From: Calliopsis andreniformis
Lineage: Eukaryota; Arthropoda; Insecta; Hymenoptera; Andrenidae
DNA: 64,000 nucleotides
Reading direction: 5' to 3'
Assembly (NCBI RefSeq): GCF_051401765.1
Contig: NW_027480480.1
Coordinates: 1,922,001-1,986,000 of the forward strand
The notes under the pieces were generated by a model. That model was given only the letters and a program-made list of their open reading frames with translations, did no database searches and was not told the origin of the DNA. Of the stretch, positions 51,230 to 63,388 are shown piece by piece. Numbering within the stretch: the first letter of the stretch is position 1; the number at the start of each line of letters is the position of its first letter. The translations under genes were made by a program, and so were the position numbers.

Positions 51230-53125
51230 GGATTGAGGATTCAGGTTTGAGTTTTGAGGACTGAGGATTGAGGATTGAGGCTTGAGGTTTGAGGATTGAG
51301 AATTTAGGATGGGAGATTGAGGATGAGGGCTGAGGGTTGATGATTGAGGTTTGAGGTCTGATGGACTGAGGATTGAGGATTGAGTATTGAGGTTTGAGGA
51401 TTGAAGATTGAGGATTGGGTATTGAGGATTATAGAATGAGGTTTGAGGATTGATGATTGAGGATTGAGGATTGAGGATTGAGAATTGAGGATTGAGGATT
51501 GAGGATTGAAGATTGAGGATTGTGTATTGAGGATTGTAGAATGAGGATTGAGGATTGACGATTGAGGATTGAGGATTGAGGATTGAGGATTGAAGATTGA
51601 GTATTGATAATTGAAAATTGAGGGTTGAGGATTGAGGATTGAGGATTGAGGATTGTGGATTGAGTAAAGAGGATTGAAGATTGAGGATTGAGGATTGAGG
51701 ATTATGGATTGAGGACTGAGGATTGAGGATGAGGTCCGAGGGTTGAGGATTGAGGTTTGTGGGATGAGGACTGAGAATTGAGGATTGAGGATTGAGGATT
51801 GAAGATTGAGTATTGAGGATTGATGCCTGACGAAGGAGGATTGAGGACTGAGGATTGTGGATTGAGGATGGAGGATTGAAGATTGAGTATTGAGGATTGA
51901 AGATTTAGGATTGAGGATTGAGGTTTGAGGATTGAAGATTGAGGACTGGGGATTGAGGATTGAAGGCTGAGGATTAAGGATTGAGGATTGGGGATTGAGG
52001 ATCTAGGATTGGAGATTGATTATTGAGGATTAAAGATTGAGGATTGAGGATTGAGGATTGAGAATTGAGAATTGAGTATGAGGACTGAGGTTTGAAGATT
52101 GAGGTTTGAGGTACGAGAACTGCGGATTGAGGATTGACGATTGAGTATTGAAGATTGAGGATTGATTACTGAGGATTGAGGATTGAGGATTGAGAATTGA
52201 GGATTGAGGATTGAAGACTGAGTATTGTGGATTGAATATTGAGGATTGAGGATTGAGGATTGAGGATTGAGTATTGAGGATTGAGAATTGAGGATTGGTT
52301 ATTGAAGATTGTTTATTGAGGATTGAAGATTGAGGATTGAGGATTGAGGATTGAGGATTGAGGATGAGGGCTGAGGCTGAGGATTGAGGTTTGAGGTCTG
52401 AGGACTGAGGATTGTGGGTTGAGAATTGAGGATTGAGGGTTGAAGATTGAAGATTGAGGATTGGGTATTGAGGATTGAGGATTGAGAATTGAGGATTGAG
52501 GATTGAGGATTGAAGATTGAGGATTGGGTATTGAGTATTGAAGAATGAGGATTGAGGATTGAGGATTCGGGATTGAGGATTGAAGATTGAGTATTGATGA
52601 TTGAAGACTGCCGATTGAGGATTGAGGATTGAGGATTGCGGACTGAGGATTGAGGATTGCAGATTGAGTATTGAGGATTGAAGATTGAGGATTGAGGATT
52701 GAGGATTGAGGTTTGAGGATTGAAGATTGAGGATTGGGGATTGAGGATTGACGTTTAAGGATTGAGTATTGAGGATTGAGAATTGAGGATTAATTATTGT
52801 AGATTGAGTATTGAGGATTGAAGATTGAGTATTGAGGATTGAGAATTGAGGATTGAGGATTGAGGATGAGGGCTGCGGGTTGAGGGTAGGGGTTTGAGGA
52901 CTGAGGACTGAGGATTGAGGATTGAGAACTGAGGACTGAGGACTGAGGATTGAGGACTGAAGTTTGAGGATTGAGGATTGAGGATGAGGGCTGAGGGTTG
53001 AGGATTGAGGTTTGTGGACTGAGGATTGAGGATTGAGGATTGAGGATTGAGGATTGAGGATTGAGGATTGAAGGTTCAGTATTGATGATTGAAGATAGAG
53101 AATTGAGGATTGAGGATTGAACATT

Positions 53126-53295
53126 GAGGACTGAGTGTTGAGGGTTGAGTGATGAGAATTGATGTTTGTGGATAGTGGTTTGAAGATTGCAGATCGAGTA
53201 TTGAGTGTTGAAAGCTGTGAATTGAGGACATTCTACTGAGGACTGAGGATTGACTACTGATTGCTGAGGACTGAGGGCTGAAGATTGAGGACTCA
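53126..53295 (+). repeat. 170-bp module A, zeta
   Basis: +14,939 partner of 38,187. Confidence 0.9.
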
Positions 53296-54047
53296 GGATT
53301 GAGGATTCAGAATTGAGGTTTGTGGACTGAGGATTGAGGATTGAAGATTGAGTATTGAGGATTGAGGATTGAGGATGGAGGATTGAGGATGAGGGCTGAG
53401 GGTTGAGTGTAGGGGTTTGAGGACTGAGGACTGATGATTGAGGGTTGAGAACTGAGGACTGAGGATTGAGGATTGAAGTTTGAGGATTGAGGATTGAGGA
53501 TTGAGGATTGTAGATTGAGTATTGAGGAATGAAGATTGAGGATTGAGGATTGAGGATTGAGGATTGAGGATTGAAGATTGAGGATTGGGGATTGAGGATT
53601 GAAGATTGAGTATTGAGGATTGAAGATTGAGGATTGAGGACGGAGTGTTGAGGATTGAGGATTGAGTATTGAGTATTGAGGATGGAAGACTGAGGATTGG
53701 GTATTGAGGATTGAACGTTGAGGATTGAGGGTTGAGGATTGAGGACTGAGGATTGAAGATTGAAGATTGAATATTAATGATTGAAGATTGAGGATTGAGG
53801 ATTGAAGGTTGTGGATTGAGGACGAGGACTGAGGGTTGAGTATTGGTGTTTGAAGTCTGAGGATTGAGGATTGAGGATTAAGAATTGAGAATTGAGGATT
53901 GAGGATTGAAGATTGAGGATTCGGTATTGAGGATTGAAGAATGAGGATTGAGGAGTGAGGACTGAGGATTGAGGATTGAGGATTGAGGATTGAAGATTGA
54001 GTATTGAGGATTGAAGATTGAGGATTGAGGATTGAGGATTGCAGATT

Positions 54048-54217
54048 GAGGACAGAGTGTTGAGGGTTGCGTGATGAGAATTGACGTTTGTGGATTGAGA
54101 TTTGAAGATTGAAGAATGGGGATTGAGTATTGAAAACTGTGAATTGAGGATATTCTATTGAGGATTGAGGATTGACAATTGATTGCTGAGGACTTATGGC
54201 TGAAGATTGAGGATTCA
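54048..54217 (+). repeat. 170-bp module A, epsilon
   Basis: +14,939 partner of 39,109, with AAAACTGTG. Confidence 0.9.
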
Positions 54218-54334
54218 GGATTGAGGATTCGGGGTGGAGGTTTGAGGTCTGAGGATTGATGGTTGAGGATTAAGGATTGAGCATTGAGGATTGACGCTTG
54301 AGGATTGAGGATTGATGATGGAGGATTGAAGAGA

Positions 54335-54504
54335 GAGGACTGAGTGTTGAGGATTGAGTGTTGAGAATTGATGTTTGAGGATTGAGATTTGATTATTGAA
54401 TATTTTGGATTGAGTATTGAACCATGAGAATTCAGGATATTCTATTGAGTATTGAGAATTGAGGATTGACGGTTGAGTGTTGAGGATTGATGGTTGAGGG
54501 TTGT
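54335..54504 (+). repeat. C module 3
   Basis: +14,939 partner of C module 2, but with the standard ATTCTA core. Confidence 0.85.
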
Positions 54505-55430
54505 GCGTTGAATATTGAGGATTGAGGATTGAGGACTGAGGATTGGGGATTGAGGATTGAAGGTTGAGTATTGATGATTGAAGTTTGAGGATTGAGGATT
54601 GAGGGTTGAGGTTTGAGGACGAGGACTGACGGTTGAAGATTGAGGTTTGAGGATTGAGGATTGAGGCCTGAGGACTGAGGATTGAGGATAGAGCATTGAG
54701 CGTTGAGGATTGAAGATTGAGTATTGAGGATTGAAGATTGAGGATTGAGTATCGAGGATTGAGGATTGCGGACTGAGGATTGAGGATTGCAGATTCAGTA
54801 TTGAGGATTGAAGATTGAGGATTGAGGATTGAGGATTGAGGATTGAGGTTTGAGGATTGAAGATTGAGGATTGGGGATTGAGGATTGACGATTGAGTATT
54901 GAGTATTGAGGATTGAGAATTGAAGATTGATTATTGAAGATTGAGTATTGAGGATTGAAGATTGAGTATTGAGGATTGAGGATTGAGGATTGAGGATTGA
55001 GGATGAGGGCTGAGGGTTGGGGGTAGGGGTTTGAGGACTGAGGACTGAGGATTGAGGGTTGAGAACTGAGGACTGAGGATTGAGGATTGAAGATTGAGGA
55101 TTGAGGATTGAGGATGAGTGCTGAGGGTTGAGGATTGAGGTTTGTGGACTAAGGAATTAGGATTGAGGATTGAGAGTTGAGGATTGAGGATTGAGGATTG
55201 AAGATTGAGGATTGGGTGTTGAGGATTGAAGAATGAGGATTGAGGAATGAGGATTGAGGATTGAGGATTTAGGATTCAAGATTGAGTATTGAGGATTGAA
55301 GCCTGGCGATTGAGGATTGAGGATTGAGGATTGACGATTGAGGATGGAGGATTGAAGATTGAGTATTGAGGATTGAAGATTGAGGATCGAGGATTGAGGA
55401 TTGAGGATTGAGTATTGAAGATTGAGGATT

Positions 55431-55600
55431 GGGGACTGAGTGTTGAGTGTTGAATGATGAGAATTGATGTCTGTGAATAAAGATTTGAAAATTGCAGATT
55501 GAGTATTGAGTATTGAAAACAGTGAATTGATGATATTCTATTGAGGATTGATAATTCACAACTGATTGTTGAGGACTGAGGTCTGATGATTGAGGATTCA
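55431..55600 (+). repeat. 170-bp module A, beta
   Basis: +14,939 partner of 40,492 (GATAATTCACAACTG). Confidence 0.9.
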
Positions 55601-56136
55601 GGATTGAGGATACAGGTTTGAGGTTCGAGGACTGAGGATTGAGGGTTGAGGATTGAGGTTTGAGGATTGAGGATTGGGGATTGAGGATTGAAGATTGAGA
55701 ATTGGGTATTGCCGATTGAACATTGAGGATTGAGGATTGAGGATTGAGGATTGTAGATTGAGTATTGAGGAATGAAGATTGAGGACTGAGGATTGAGGAT
55801 TGAGGATTGAGGATTGAAGATTGAGGATTGGGTATTGAGGATTGACGATTGAGGATAGAGTATTGAGGACTGAGAATTGAGGATTGAGGATTGAAGATTG
55901 AGGATTAAGGATTGAAGATTGAGTATTGATGATTGAAGATTGAGGATTGAGGATTGAGTGTTGACGATTGAGGACGAGGGCTGACGATTGAGGATTGAAG
56001 TTTGAGGATTGAGGATTGTGGATTGAGGACTGAGGATTGAGGATTGTGGATTTAGTATTGAGGATTGAAGATTGAGTATTGAGGATTGAAAATTGAGGAT
56101 TGAGGATTGAGGATTGAAGATTGAAGATTGAGGTTT

Positions 56137-56306
56137 GGGGACTGAGTGTTGAGGGTTGAGTGATGAGAATTGATGATTGTGGATAGAGATTTGAAGATTT
56201 CAGGTTGATTATTGAGTATTGAAACCAGTGAATTGAGGATATTCTATTGAGGATTGAGGATTGACAACTGATTGTTGAGGACTGAGGTCTGAAGACTGAG
56301 GATTCA
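56137..56306 (+). repeat. 170-bp module A, gamma
   Basis: +14,939 partner of 41,198. Confidence 0.9.
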
Positions 56307-57180
56307 GGTTTGAGGATTCAGGATTGAGGTTTGAGGACTGAGGATTGAGGATTGAGGATTGAGGATTGAGGATTGAAGATTGAGTATTCAGGATTGGAGA
56401 TTGGCGATTGAGGATTGAAGACCGAGTATTGAGGATTGAGGATTGAAGATTGAGTATTGATGATTGAAGATTGAGGATTGAGGATTGAGGGTTGAGGTTT
56501 GAGGACGAGGACTGACGGTTGAGGATTGAGGTTTAAGGATTGAGGATCGAGGATTGAGGGCTGAAGGTTGAATATTGATGATTGAAGATTGAGGATTCAG
56601 TATTGATGGTTGTGGATTGAGGACGAGGTCTGAGGGTTGAGTATTGTTGTTTGAGGTCTGAGGATTGAGGATTGAGGATTGAGGATTGAGAATTGAGGAT
56701 TGAGGATTGAGGATTGAAGATTGAGTATTGGGTATTGAGGAATGAAGAATGAGGATTGAGGATTGAGTATTGAGGATCGAGGATTGAAGACTGAGTATTG
56801 AGGATTGAAGATTGAGGATTGAGTATCGAGGATTGAGGATTGCGGACTGAGGATTGAGGATTGCAGATTCAGTATTGAGGATTGAAGATTGAGGATTGAG
56901 GATTGAGGATTGAGGTTTGAGGATTGAAGATTGAGGATTGGGGATTGAGGATGGACGATTGAGTATTGAGTATTGAGGATTGAGAATTGAGGATTGATTA
57001 TTGAAGGTTGAGTATTGAGGATTGAAGATTGAGTATTGAGGATTGAGGATTGAGGATTGAGGATTGAGGATGAGGGCTGAGGGTTGGGGGTAGGGGTTTG
57101 AGGACTGAGGCCTGAGGATTGAGGGTTGAGAACTGAGGACTGAGGATTGAGGATTGAAGATTGAGGATTGAGGATTGAGG

Positions 57181-57332
57181 ATGAGTGCTGAGGGTTGAGG
57201 ATTGAGGTTTGTGGACTAAGGAATGAGGATTGAGGATTGAGGATTGAGGATTGAGGATGAGTGCTGAGGGTTGAGGATTGAGGTTTGTGGACTAAGGAAT
57301 GAGGATTGAGGATTGAGAGTTGAGGATTGAGG
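57181..57332 (+). repeat. 76-bp tandem duplication, second occurrence
   Basis: Counterpart of the doublet at 42,242, with copies of ATGAGTGCTGAGG at 57,181 and 57,257. Confidence 0.9.
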
Positions 57333-57573
57333 ATTGAGGATTGAAGATTTAGGATTGGGTGTTGAGGATTGAAGAATGAGGATTGAGGAATGAGGATTGA
57401 GTATTGAGGATTTAGGATTCAAGATTGAGTATTGAGGATTGAAGCCTGGCGATTGAGGATTGAGGATTGAGGATTGACGATTGAGGATGGAGGATTGAAG
57501 ATTGAGTATTGAGGATTGAAGATTGAGGATCGAGGATTGAGGATTGAGGATTGAGTATTGAAGATTGAGGATT

Positions 57574-57743
57574 GGGGACTGAGTGTTGAGTGTTGAATGA
57601 TGAGAATTGATGTCTGTGAATAAAGATTTGAAAATTGCAGATTGAGTATTGAGTATTGAAAACAGTGAATTGATGATATTCTATTGAGGATTGATAATTG
57701 ACAACTGATTGTTGAGGACTGAGGTCTGAAGATTGAGGATTCA
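57574..57743 (+). repeat. 170-bp module A, beta
   Basis: +14,939 partner of 42,635 (GATAATTGACAACTG). Confidence 0.9.
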
Positions 57744-58336
57744 GGATTGAGGATACAGGTTTGAGGTTCGAGGACTGAGGATTGAGGGTTGAGGATTGAG
57801 GTTTGAGGATTGAGGATTGAGGATTGAGGATTGAAGATTGAGAATTGGGTATTGCGGATTGAACATTGAGGATTGAGGATTGAGGATTGAGGATTGAGGA
57901 CTGAGGATTGAGGATTGATGATTGAGGATTGAGGATTGAGAATTGAGGATTGAGGATTGAGGATTGAAGATTGAGGCCTGGGCATTGAGGATTGAAGAAT
58001 GAGGATTGAGTATTGAGGATTGAAGATTGAGGATTGCAGATTGAGTATCGAGGATTGAAGATTGAGGGTTGAGGATTGAGGATTGAGGATTGAGCATTGA
58101 GGATTGAGGATTGAGGATTGAGGATTGTAGATTGAGTATTGAGGAATGAAGATTGAGGACTGAGGATTGAGGATTGAGGATTGAGGATTGAAGATTGAGG
58201 ATTGGGTATTGAGGATTGACGATTGAGGATTGAGTATTGAGGACTGAGAATTGAGGATTGAGGATTGAAGATTGAGTATTGAGGATTGAAAATTGAGGAT
58301 TGAGGATTGAGGATTGAAGATTGAAGATTGAGGTTT

Positions 58337-58506
58337 GGGGACTGAGTGTTGAGGGTTGAGTGATGAGAATTGATGATTGTGGATAGAGATTTGAAGATTT
58401 CAGGATGAGTATTGAGTATTGAAACCTGTGAATTGATGATATTCTGTTGAGGATTGAGGATTGATAACTGATTGTAGAGGACTGAGGGCTGAAGATTGAG
58501 GATTCA
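58337..58506 (+). repeat. 170-bp module A, gamma-prime
   Basis: +14,932 partner of 43,405. Confidence 0.9.
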
Positions 58507-59167
58507 TGATTGAGGATTCAGGATTGAGGTTTGAGGACTGAGGATTGAAGATTGAGGATTGAGGACTGAGTATTGAGGATTGAGGATTGAGTATTGAGGG
58601 TGGAAGACTGAGGATTGGGTATTGAGGGTTGACCGTTGAGGATTGAGGGTTGAGGATTGAGGATTGAGGATTGAAGATTGAAGATTGAACATTAATGATT
58701 GAAGATTGAGGATTGAGGATTGAGGGTTGTGGATTGAGGACGAGGACTGTGGGTTGAGTATTGATGTTTGAGGTCTGAGGATTGAGGATTGAGGATTGAG
58801 GATTGATGATTGAAGATTGGGGATTGAGGATTGACGATTGAGGATTGGGTATTAAGGAGTGAGAATTGAGGATTGAAGATTGAAGATTGAGTGCTGAGGA
58901 TTGAAGATTGAGGGTTGAGGATTGATAATTGAGGATTGAGGATGAGGTCCGAGGGTTGAGGATTGAGGTTTGAGGGCTGAGGACTGAGTATTGAGGATTG
59001 AGGATTGAGGACTGAAGATTGAGTATTGAGGATTGATGCCTGACGATTTAGGATTGAGGATTGAGGATTGTGGATTGGAGATGGAGGATTGAAGATGGAG
59101 TATTGAGGATTGAAGATTGAGGATTGAGGATTGAGGATTGAGGATTGAGTGTTGAATATTGAGGAAT

Positions 59168-59337
59168 GGGGACTGAGTGTTGAGGGTTGAATTATGAGAA
59201 TTGATGTTTGTGGATGGAGATTTGAAGATTGCAGATTGAGTATTGAGTATTGAAAACTGTGAATTTATTATATTCTATTGAGGATTGAGAATTGACAACT
59301 GATTGTTGAGAACTGAGTTCTGAAGGTTGAGGATTCA
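59168..59337 (+). repeat. 170-bp module A, delta
   Basis: +14,932 partner of 44,236; private GTGGATGGAGATTTG. Confidence 0.9.
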
Positions 59338-59990
59338 GGATTGAGGATTCAGGTTTGAGTTTTGAGGACTGAGGATTGAGGATTGAGGCTTGAGGTTTGA
59401 GGATTGAGAATTCAGGATTGAGGATTGAGGATGAGGGCTGAGGGTCGATGATTGAGGTTTGAGGTCTGATGGACTGAGGATTGAGGATTGAGTATTGAGG
59501 TTTGAGGATTGAAGATTGAGGATTGGGTATTGAGGATTATAGAATGAGGTTTGAGGATTGATGATTGAGGATTGAGGATTGAGGATTGAGAACTGAGGAT
59601 TGAGGATTGAGGATTGAAGATTGAGGATTGTGTATTGAGGATTGTAGAATGAGGATTGAGGATTGACGATTGAGGATTGAGAATTGAGGATTGAGGATTG
59701 AAGATTGAGTATTGATAATTGAAAATTGAGGGTTGAGGATTGAGGATTGAGGATTGATGATTGTGGATTGAGTAAAGAGGATTGAAGATTGAGGATTGAG
59801 GATTGAGGATTGAGGACTGAGGACTGAGGATTGAGGATGAGGTCCGAGGGTTGAGGATTGAGGTTTGTGGGATGAGGACTGAGAATTGAGGATTGAGGAT
59901 TGAGGATTGAAGATTGAGTATTGAGGATTGATGCCTGACGAAGGAGGATTGAGGACTGAGGATTGTGGATTGAGGATGGAGGATTGAAGA

Positions 59991-60378
59991 TTGAGTATTG
60001 AGGATTGAAGATTGAGGATTGACGATTGAGGGTTGAGGTTTGAGGACGAGGACTGACGGTTGAAGATTGAGGTTTGAGGATTGAGGATTGAGGACTGAGG
60101 ACTGAGGATTGAGGATAGAGCATTGAGCGTTGAGGATTGAAGATTGAGTATTGAGGATTGAAGATTGAGGATTGAGTATCGAGGATTGAGGATTGCGGAC
60201 TGAGGATTGAGGATTGCAGATTCAGTATTGAGGATTGAAGATTGAGGATTGAGGATTGAGGATTGAGGATTGAGGTTTGAGGATTGAGGATTGAGGATGA
60301 GGGCTGAGGGTTGGGGGTAGGGGTTTGAGGACTGAGGACTGAGGATTGAGGGTTGAGAACTGAGGACTGAGGATTGAG
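59991..60378 (+). repeat. Link segment copied from about 54.6-55.1 kb
   Basis: GAGGTTTGAGGACGAGGACT followed by GACGGTTGAAG (near 60,035) matches about 54,608. About 150 bp present between 54,850 and 55,000 is missing here, so GAGGTTTGAGGATTGAGG leads straight to GGGGGTAGGGG at about 60,313. Confidence 0.7.
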
Positions 60379-60724
60379 GATTGAAGATTGAGGATTGAGG
60401 ATTGAGGATGAGTGCTGAGGGTTGAGGATTGAGGTTTGTGGACTAAGGAATGAGGATTGAGGATTGAGAGTTGAGGATTGAGAATTGAGGATTGAAGATT
60501 GAGGATTGGGTGTTGAGGATTGAAGAATGAGGATTGAGGAATGAGGATTGAGGATTGAGGATTTAGGATTCAAGGTTGAGTATTGAGGATTGAAGCCTGG
60601 CGATTGAGGATTGAGGATTGAGGATTGACGATTGAGGATGGAGGATTGAAGATTGAGTATTGAGGATTGAAGATTGAGGATCGAGGATTGAGGATTGAGG
60701 ATTGAGTATTGAAGATTGAGGATT

Positions 60725-60894
60725 GGGGACTGAGTGTTGAGTGTTGAATGATGAGAATTGATGTCTGTGAATAAAGATTTGAAAATTGCAGATTGAGTAT
60801 TGAGTATTGAAAACAGTGAATTGATGATATTCTATTGAGGATTGATAATTCACAACTGATTGTTGAGGACTGAGGTCTGATGATTGAGGATTCA
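60725..60894 (+). repeat. 170-bp module A, beta
   Basis: 40,492-type beta, +5,294 from 55,431. Confidence 0.9.
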
Positions 60895-61430
60895 GGATTG
60901 AGGATACAGGTTTGAGGTTCGAGGACTGAGGATTGAGGGTTGAGGATTGAGGTTTGAGGATTGAGGATTGAGGATTGAGGATTGAAGATTGAGAATTGGG
61001 TATTGCCGATTGAACATTGAGGATTGAGGATTGAGGATTGAGGATTGTAGATTGAGTATTGAGGAATGAAGATTGAGGACTGAGGATTGAGGATTGAGGA
61101 TTGATGATTGAAGATTGAGGATTGGGTATTGAGGATTGACGATTGAGGATTGAGTATTGAGGACTGAGAATTGAGGATTGAGGATTGAAGATTGAGGATT
61201 AAGGATTGAAGATTGAGTATTGATGATTGAAGATTGAGGATTGAGGATTGAGTGTTGACGATTGAGGACGAGGGCTGACGATTGAGGATTGAGGTTTGAG
61301 GATTGAGGATTGTGGATTGAGGACTGAGGATTGAGGATTGAGGATTTAGTATTGAGGATTGAAGATTGAGTATTGAGGATTGAAAATTGAGGATTGAGGA
61401 TTGAGGATTGAAGATTGAAGATTGAGGTTT

Positions 61431-61600
61431 GGGGACTGAGTGTTGAGGGTTGAGTGATGAGAATTGATGATTGTGGATAGAGATTTGAAGATTTCAGGTT
61501 GATTATTGAGTATTGAAACCAGTGAATTGAGGATATTCTATTGAGGATTGAGGATTGACAACTGATTGTTGAGGACTGAGGTCTGAAGACTGAGGATTCA
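61431..61600 (+). repeat. 170-bp module A, gamma
   Basis: Pairs with the beta at 60,725 at 706 bp. Confidence 0.9.
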
Positions 61601-62519
61601 GGTTTGAGGATTCAGGATTGAGGTTTGAGGACTGAGGATTGAGGATTGAGGATTGAGGATTGAGGATTGAAGATTGAGTATTCAGGATTGGAGATTGGCG
61701 ATTGAGGATTGAAGACCGAGTATTGAGGATTGAGGATTGAAGATTGAGTATTGATGATTGAAGATTGAGGATTGAGGATTGAGGGTTGAGGTTTGAGGAC
61801 GAGGACTGACGGTTGAGGATTGAGGTTTAAGGATTGAGGATCGAGGATTGAGGGCTGAAGGTTGAATATTGATGATTGAAGATTGAGGATTCAGTATTGA
61901 TGGTTGTGGATTGAGGACGAGGTCTGAGGGTTGAGTATTGTTGTTTGAGGTCTGAGGATTGAGGATTGAGGATTGAGGATAGAGAATTGAGGATTGAGGA
62001 TTGAGGATTGAAGATTGAGGATTGGGTATTGAGGAATGAAGAATGAGGATTGAGGATTGAGTATTGAGGATCGAGGATTGAAGACTGAGTATTGAGGATT
62101 GAAGATTGAGGATTGAGTATCGAGGATTGAGGATTGCGGACTGAGGATTGAGGATTGCAGATTCAGTATTGAGTATTGAAGATTGAGGATTGAGGATTGA
62201 GGATGAGTGCTGAGGGTTGAGGATTGAGGTTTGTGGACTAAGGAATTAGGATTGAGGATTGAGAGTTGAGGATTGAGGATTGAGGATTGAAGATTGAGGA
62301 TTGGGTGTTGAGGATTGAAGAATGAGGATTGAGGAATGAGGATTGAGGATTGAGGATTTAGGATTCAAGATTGAGTATTGAGGATTGAAGCCTGGCGATT
62401 GAGGATTGAGGATTGAGGATTGACGATTGAGGATGGAGGATTGAAGATTGAGTATTGAGGATTGAAGATTGAGGATCGAGGATTGAGGATTGAGGATTGA
62501 GTATTGAAGATTGAGGATT

Positions 62520-62689
62520 GGGGACTGAGTGTTGAGTCTTGAATGATGAGAATTGATGTCTGTGAATAAAGATTTGAAAATTGCAGATTGAGTATTGAGT
62601 ATTGAAAACAGTGAATTGATGATATTCTATTGAGGATTGATAATTCACAACTGATTGTTGAGGACTGAGGTCTGATGATTGAGGATTCA
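62520..62689 (+). repeat. 170-bp module A, beta
   Basis: +1,795 from 60,725; private GAGTCTTGAATGATGAG. Confidence 0.9.
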
Positions 62690-63225
62690 GGATTGAGGAT
62701 ACAGGTTTGAGGTTCGAGGACTGAGGATTGAGGGTTGAGGATTGAGGTTTGAGGATTGAGGATTGAGGATTGAGGATTGAAGATTGAGAATTGGGTATTG
62801 CCGATTGAACATTGAGGATTGAGGATTGAGGATTGAGGATTGTAGATTGAGTATTGAGGAATGAAGATTGAGGACTGAGGATTGAGGATTGAGGATTGAG
62901 GATTGAAGATTGAGGATTGGGTATTGAGGATTGACGATTGAGGATAGAGTATTGAGGACTGAGAATTGAGGATTGAGGATTGAAGATTGAGGATTAAGGA
63001 TTGAAGATTGAGTATTGATGATTGAAGATTGAGGATTGAGGATTGAGTGTTGACGATTGAGGACGAGGGCTGACGATTGAGGATTGAGGTTTGAGGATTG
63101 AGGATTGTGGATTGAGGACTGAGGATTGAGGATTGAGGATTTAGTATTGAGGATTGAAGATTGAGTATTGAGGATTGAAAATTGAGGATTGAGGATTGAG
63201 GATTGAAGATTGAAGATTGAGGTTT

Positions 63226-63388
63226 GGGGACTGAGTGTTGAGTGATGAGAATTGATGATTGTGGATAGAGATTTGAAGATTTCAGGTTGATTATTGAGTA
63301 TTGAAACCAGTGAATTGAGGATATTCTATTGAGGATTGAGGATTGACAACTGATTGTTGAGGACTGAGGTCTGAAGACTGAGGATTCA
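63226..63388 (+). repeat. 163-bp module A, gamma, one heptamer short
   Basis: +1,795 from 61,431 but lacks the third heptamer: GAGTGTTGAGTGATGAG instead of GAGTGTT-GAGGGTT-GAGTGAT. All other gamma marks are present. Confidence 0.9.

Larger units (their letters stand above)
55090..56885 (+). repeat. 1,795-bp beta-gamma unit inside 15-kb copy 2
   Basis: Carries beta at 55,431 and gamma at 56,137. It matches 60,384-62,179 at an offset of 5,294 bp and 40,150-41,945 at 14,939 bp. Confidence 0.8.
50770..59990 (+). repeat. About 15-kb higher-order block, copy 2
   Basis: Second copy of 35,146-45,195, about 690 bp shorter because parts of 36.64-37.42 kb are missing near 52.25-52.36 kb. Module positions from 53,126 to 59,168 keep the spacing of copy 1 to within 7 bp. 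It exits near 60,020 into sequence like 54,600 (GAGGGTTGAGGTTTGAGGAC). Confidence 0.85.
60379..62174 (+). repeat. 1,795-bp beta-gamma tandem unit, copy 1
   Basis: Runs from GAAGATTGAGG before ATGAGTGCTGAGG (60,408) to the same point 1,795 bp later (62,203). Beta is at 60,725 and gamma at 61,431. Confidence 0.9.

Noticed and set aside
842..62648. About 60 long open reading frames on the - strand (up to 494 codons) encoding NPQSSIL-type repeats, as protein genes
   Set aside because: They follow from a stop-free heptamer. All three frames are open over the same DNA, the peptide only mirrors the DNA repeat, starts are chance CAT variants on the + strand, and no promoter, codon structure, signal peptide or domain is visible.
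4764..63388. Identity with alpha satellite because the module is 170 bp
   Set aside because: The edges are operational, chosen where divergence from GAGGATT begins and ends. The module is not tandem with itself, and its sequence is heptameric. The similar length is taken as coincidence.
4764..63388. 170-bp modules as transposable elements or insertions
   Set aside because: They have no terminal repeats, no target-site duplication and no coding potential, and they parse into 24 heptamers continuous with the flanks.
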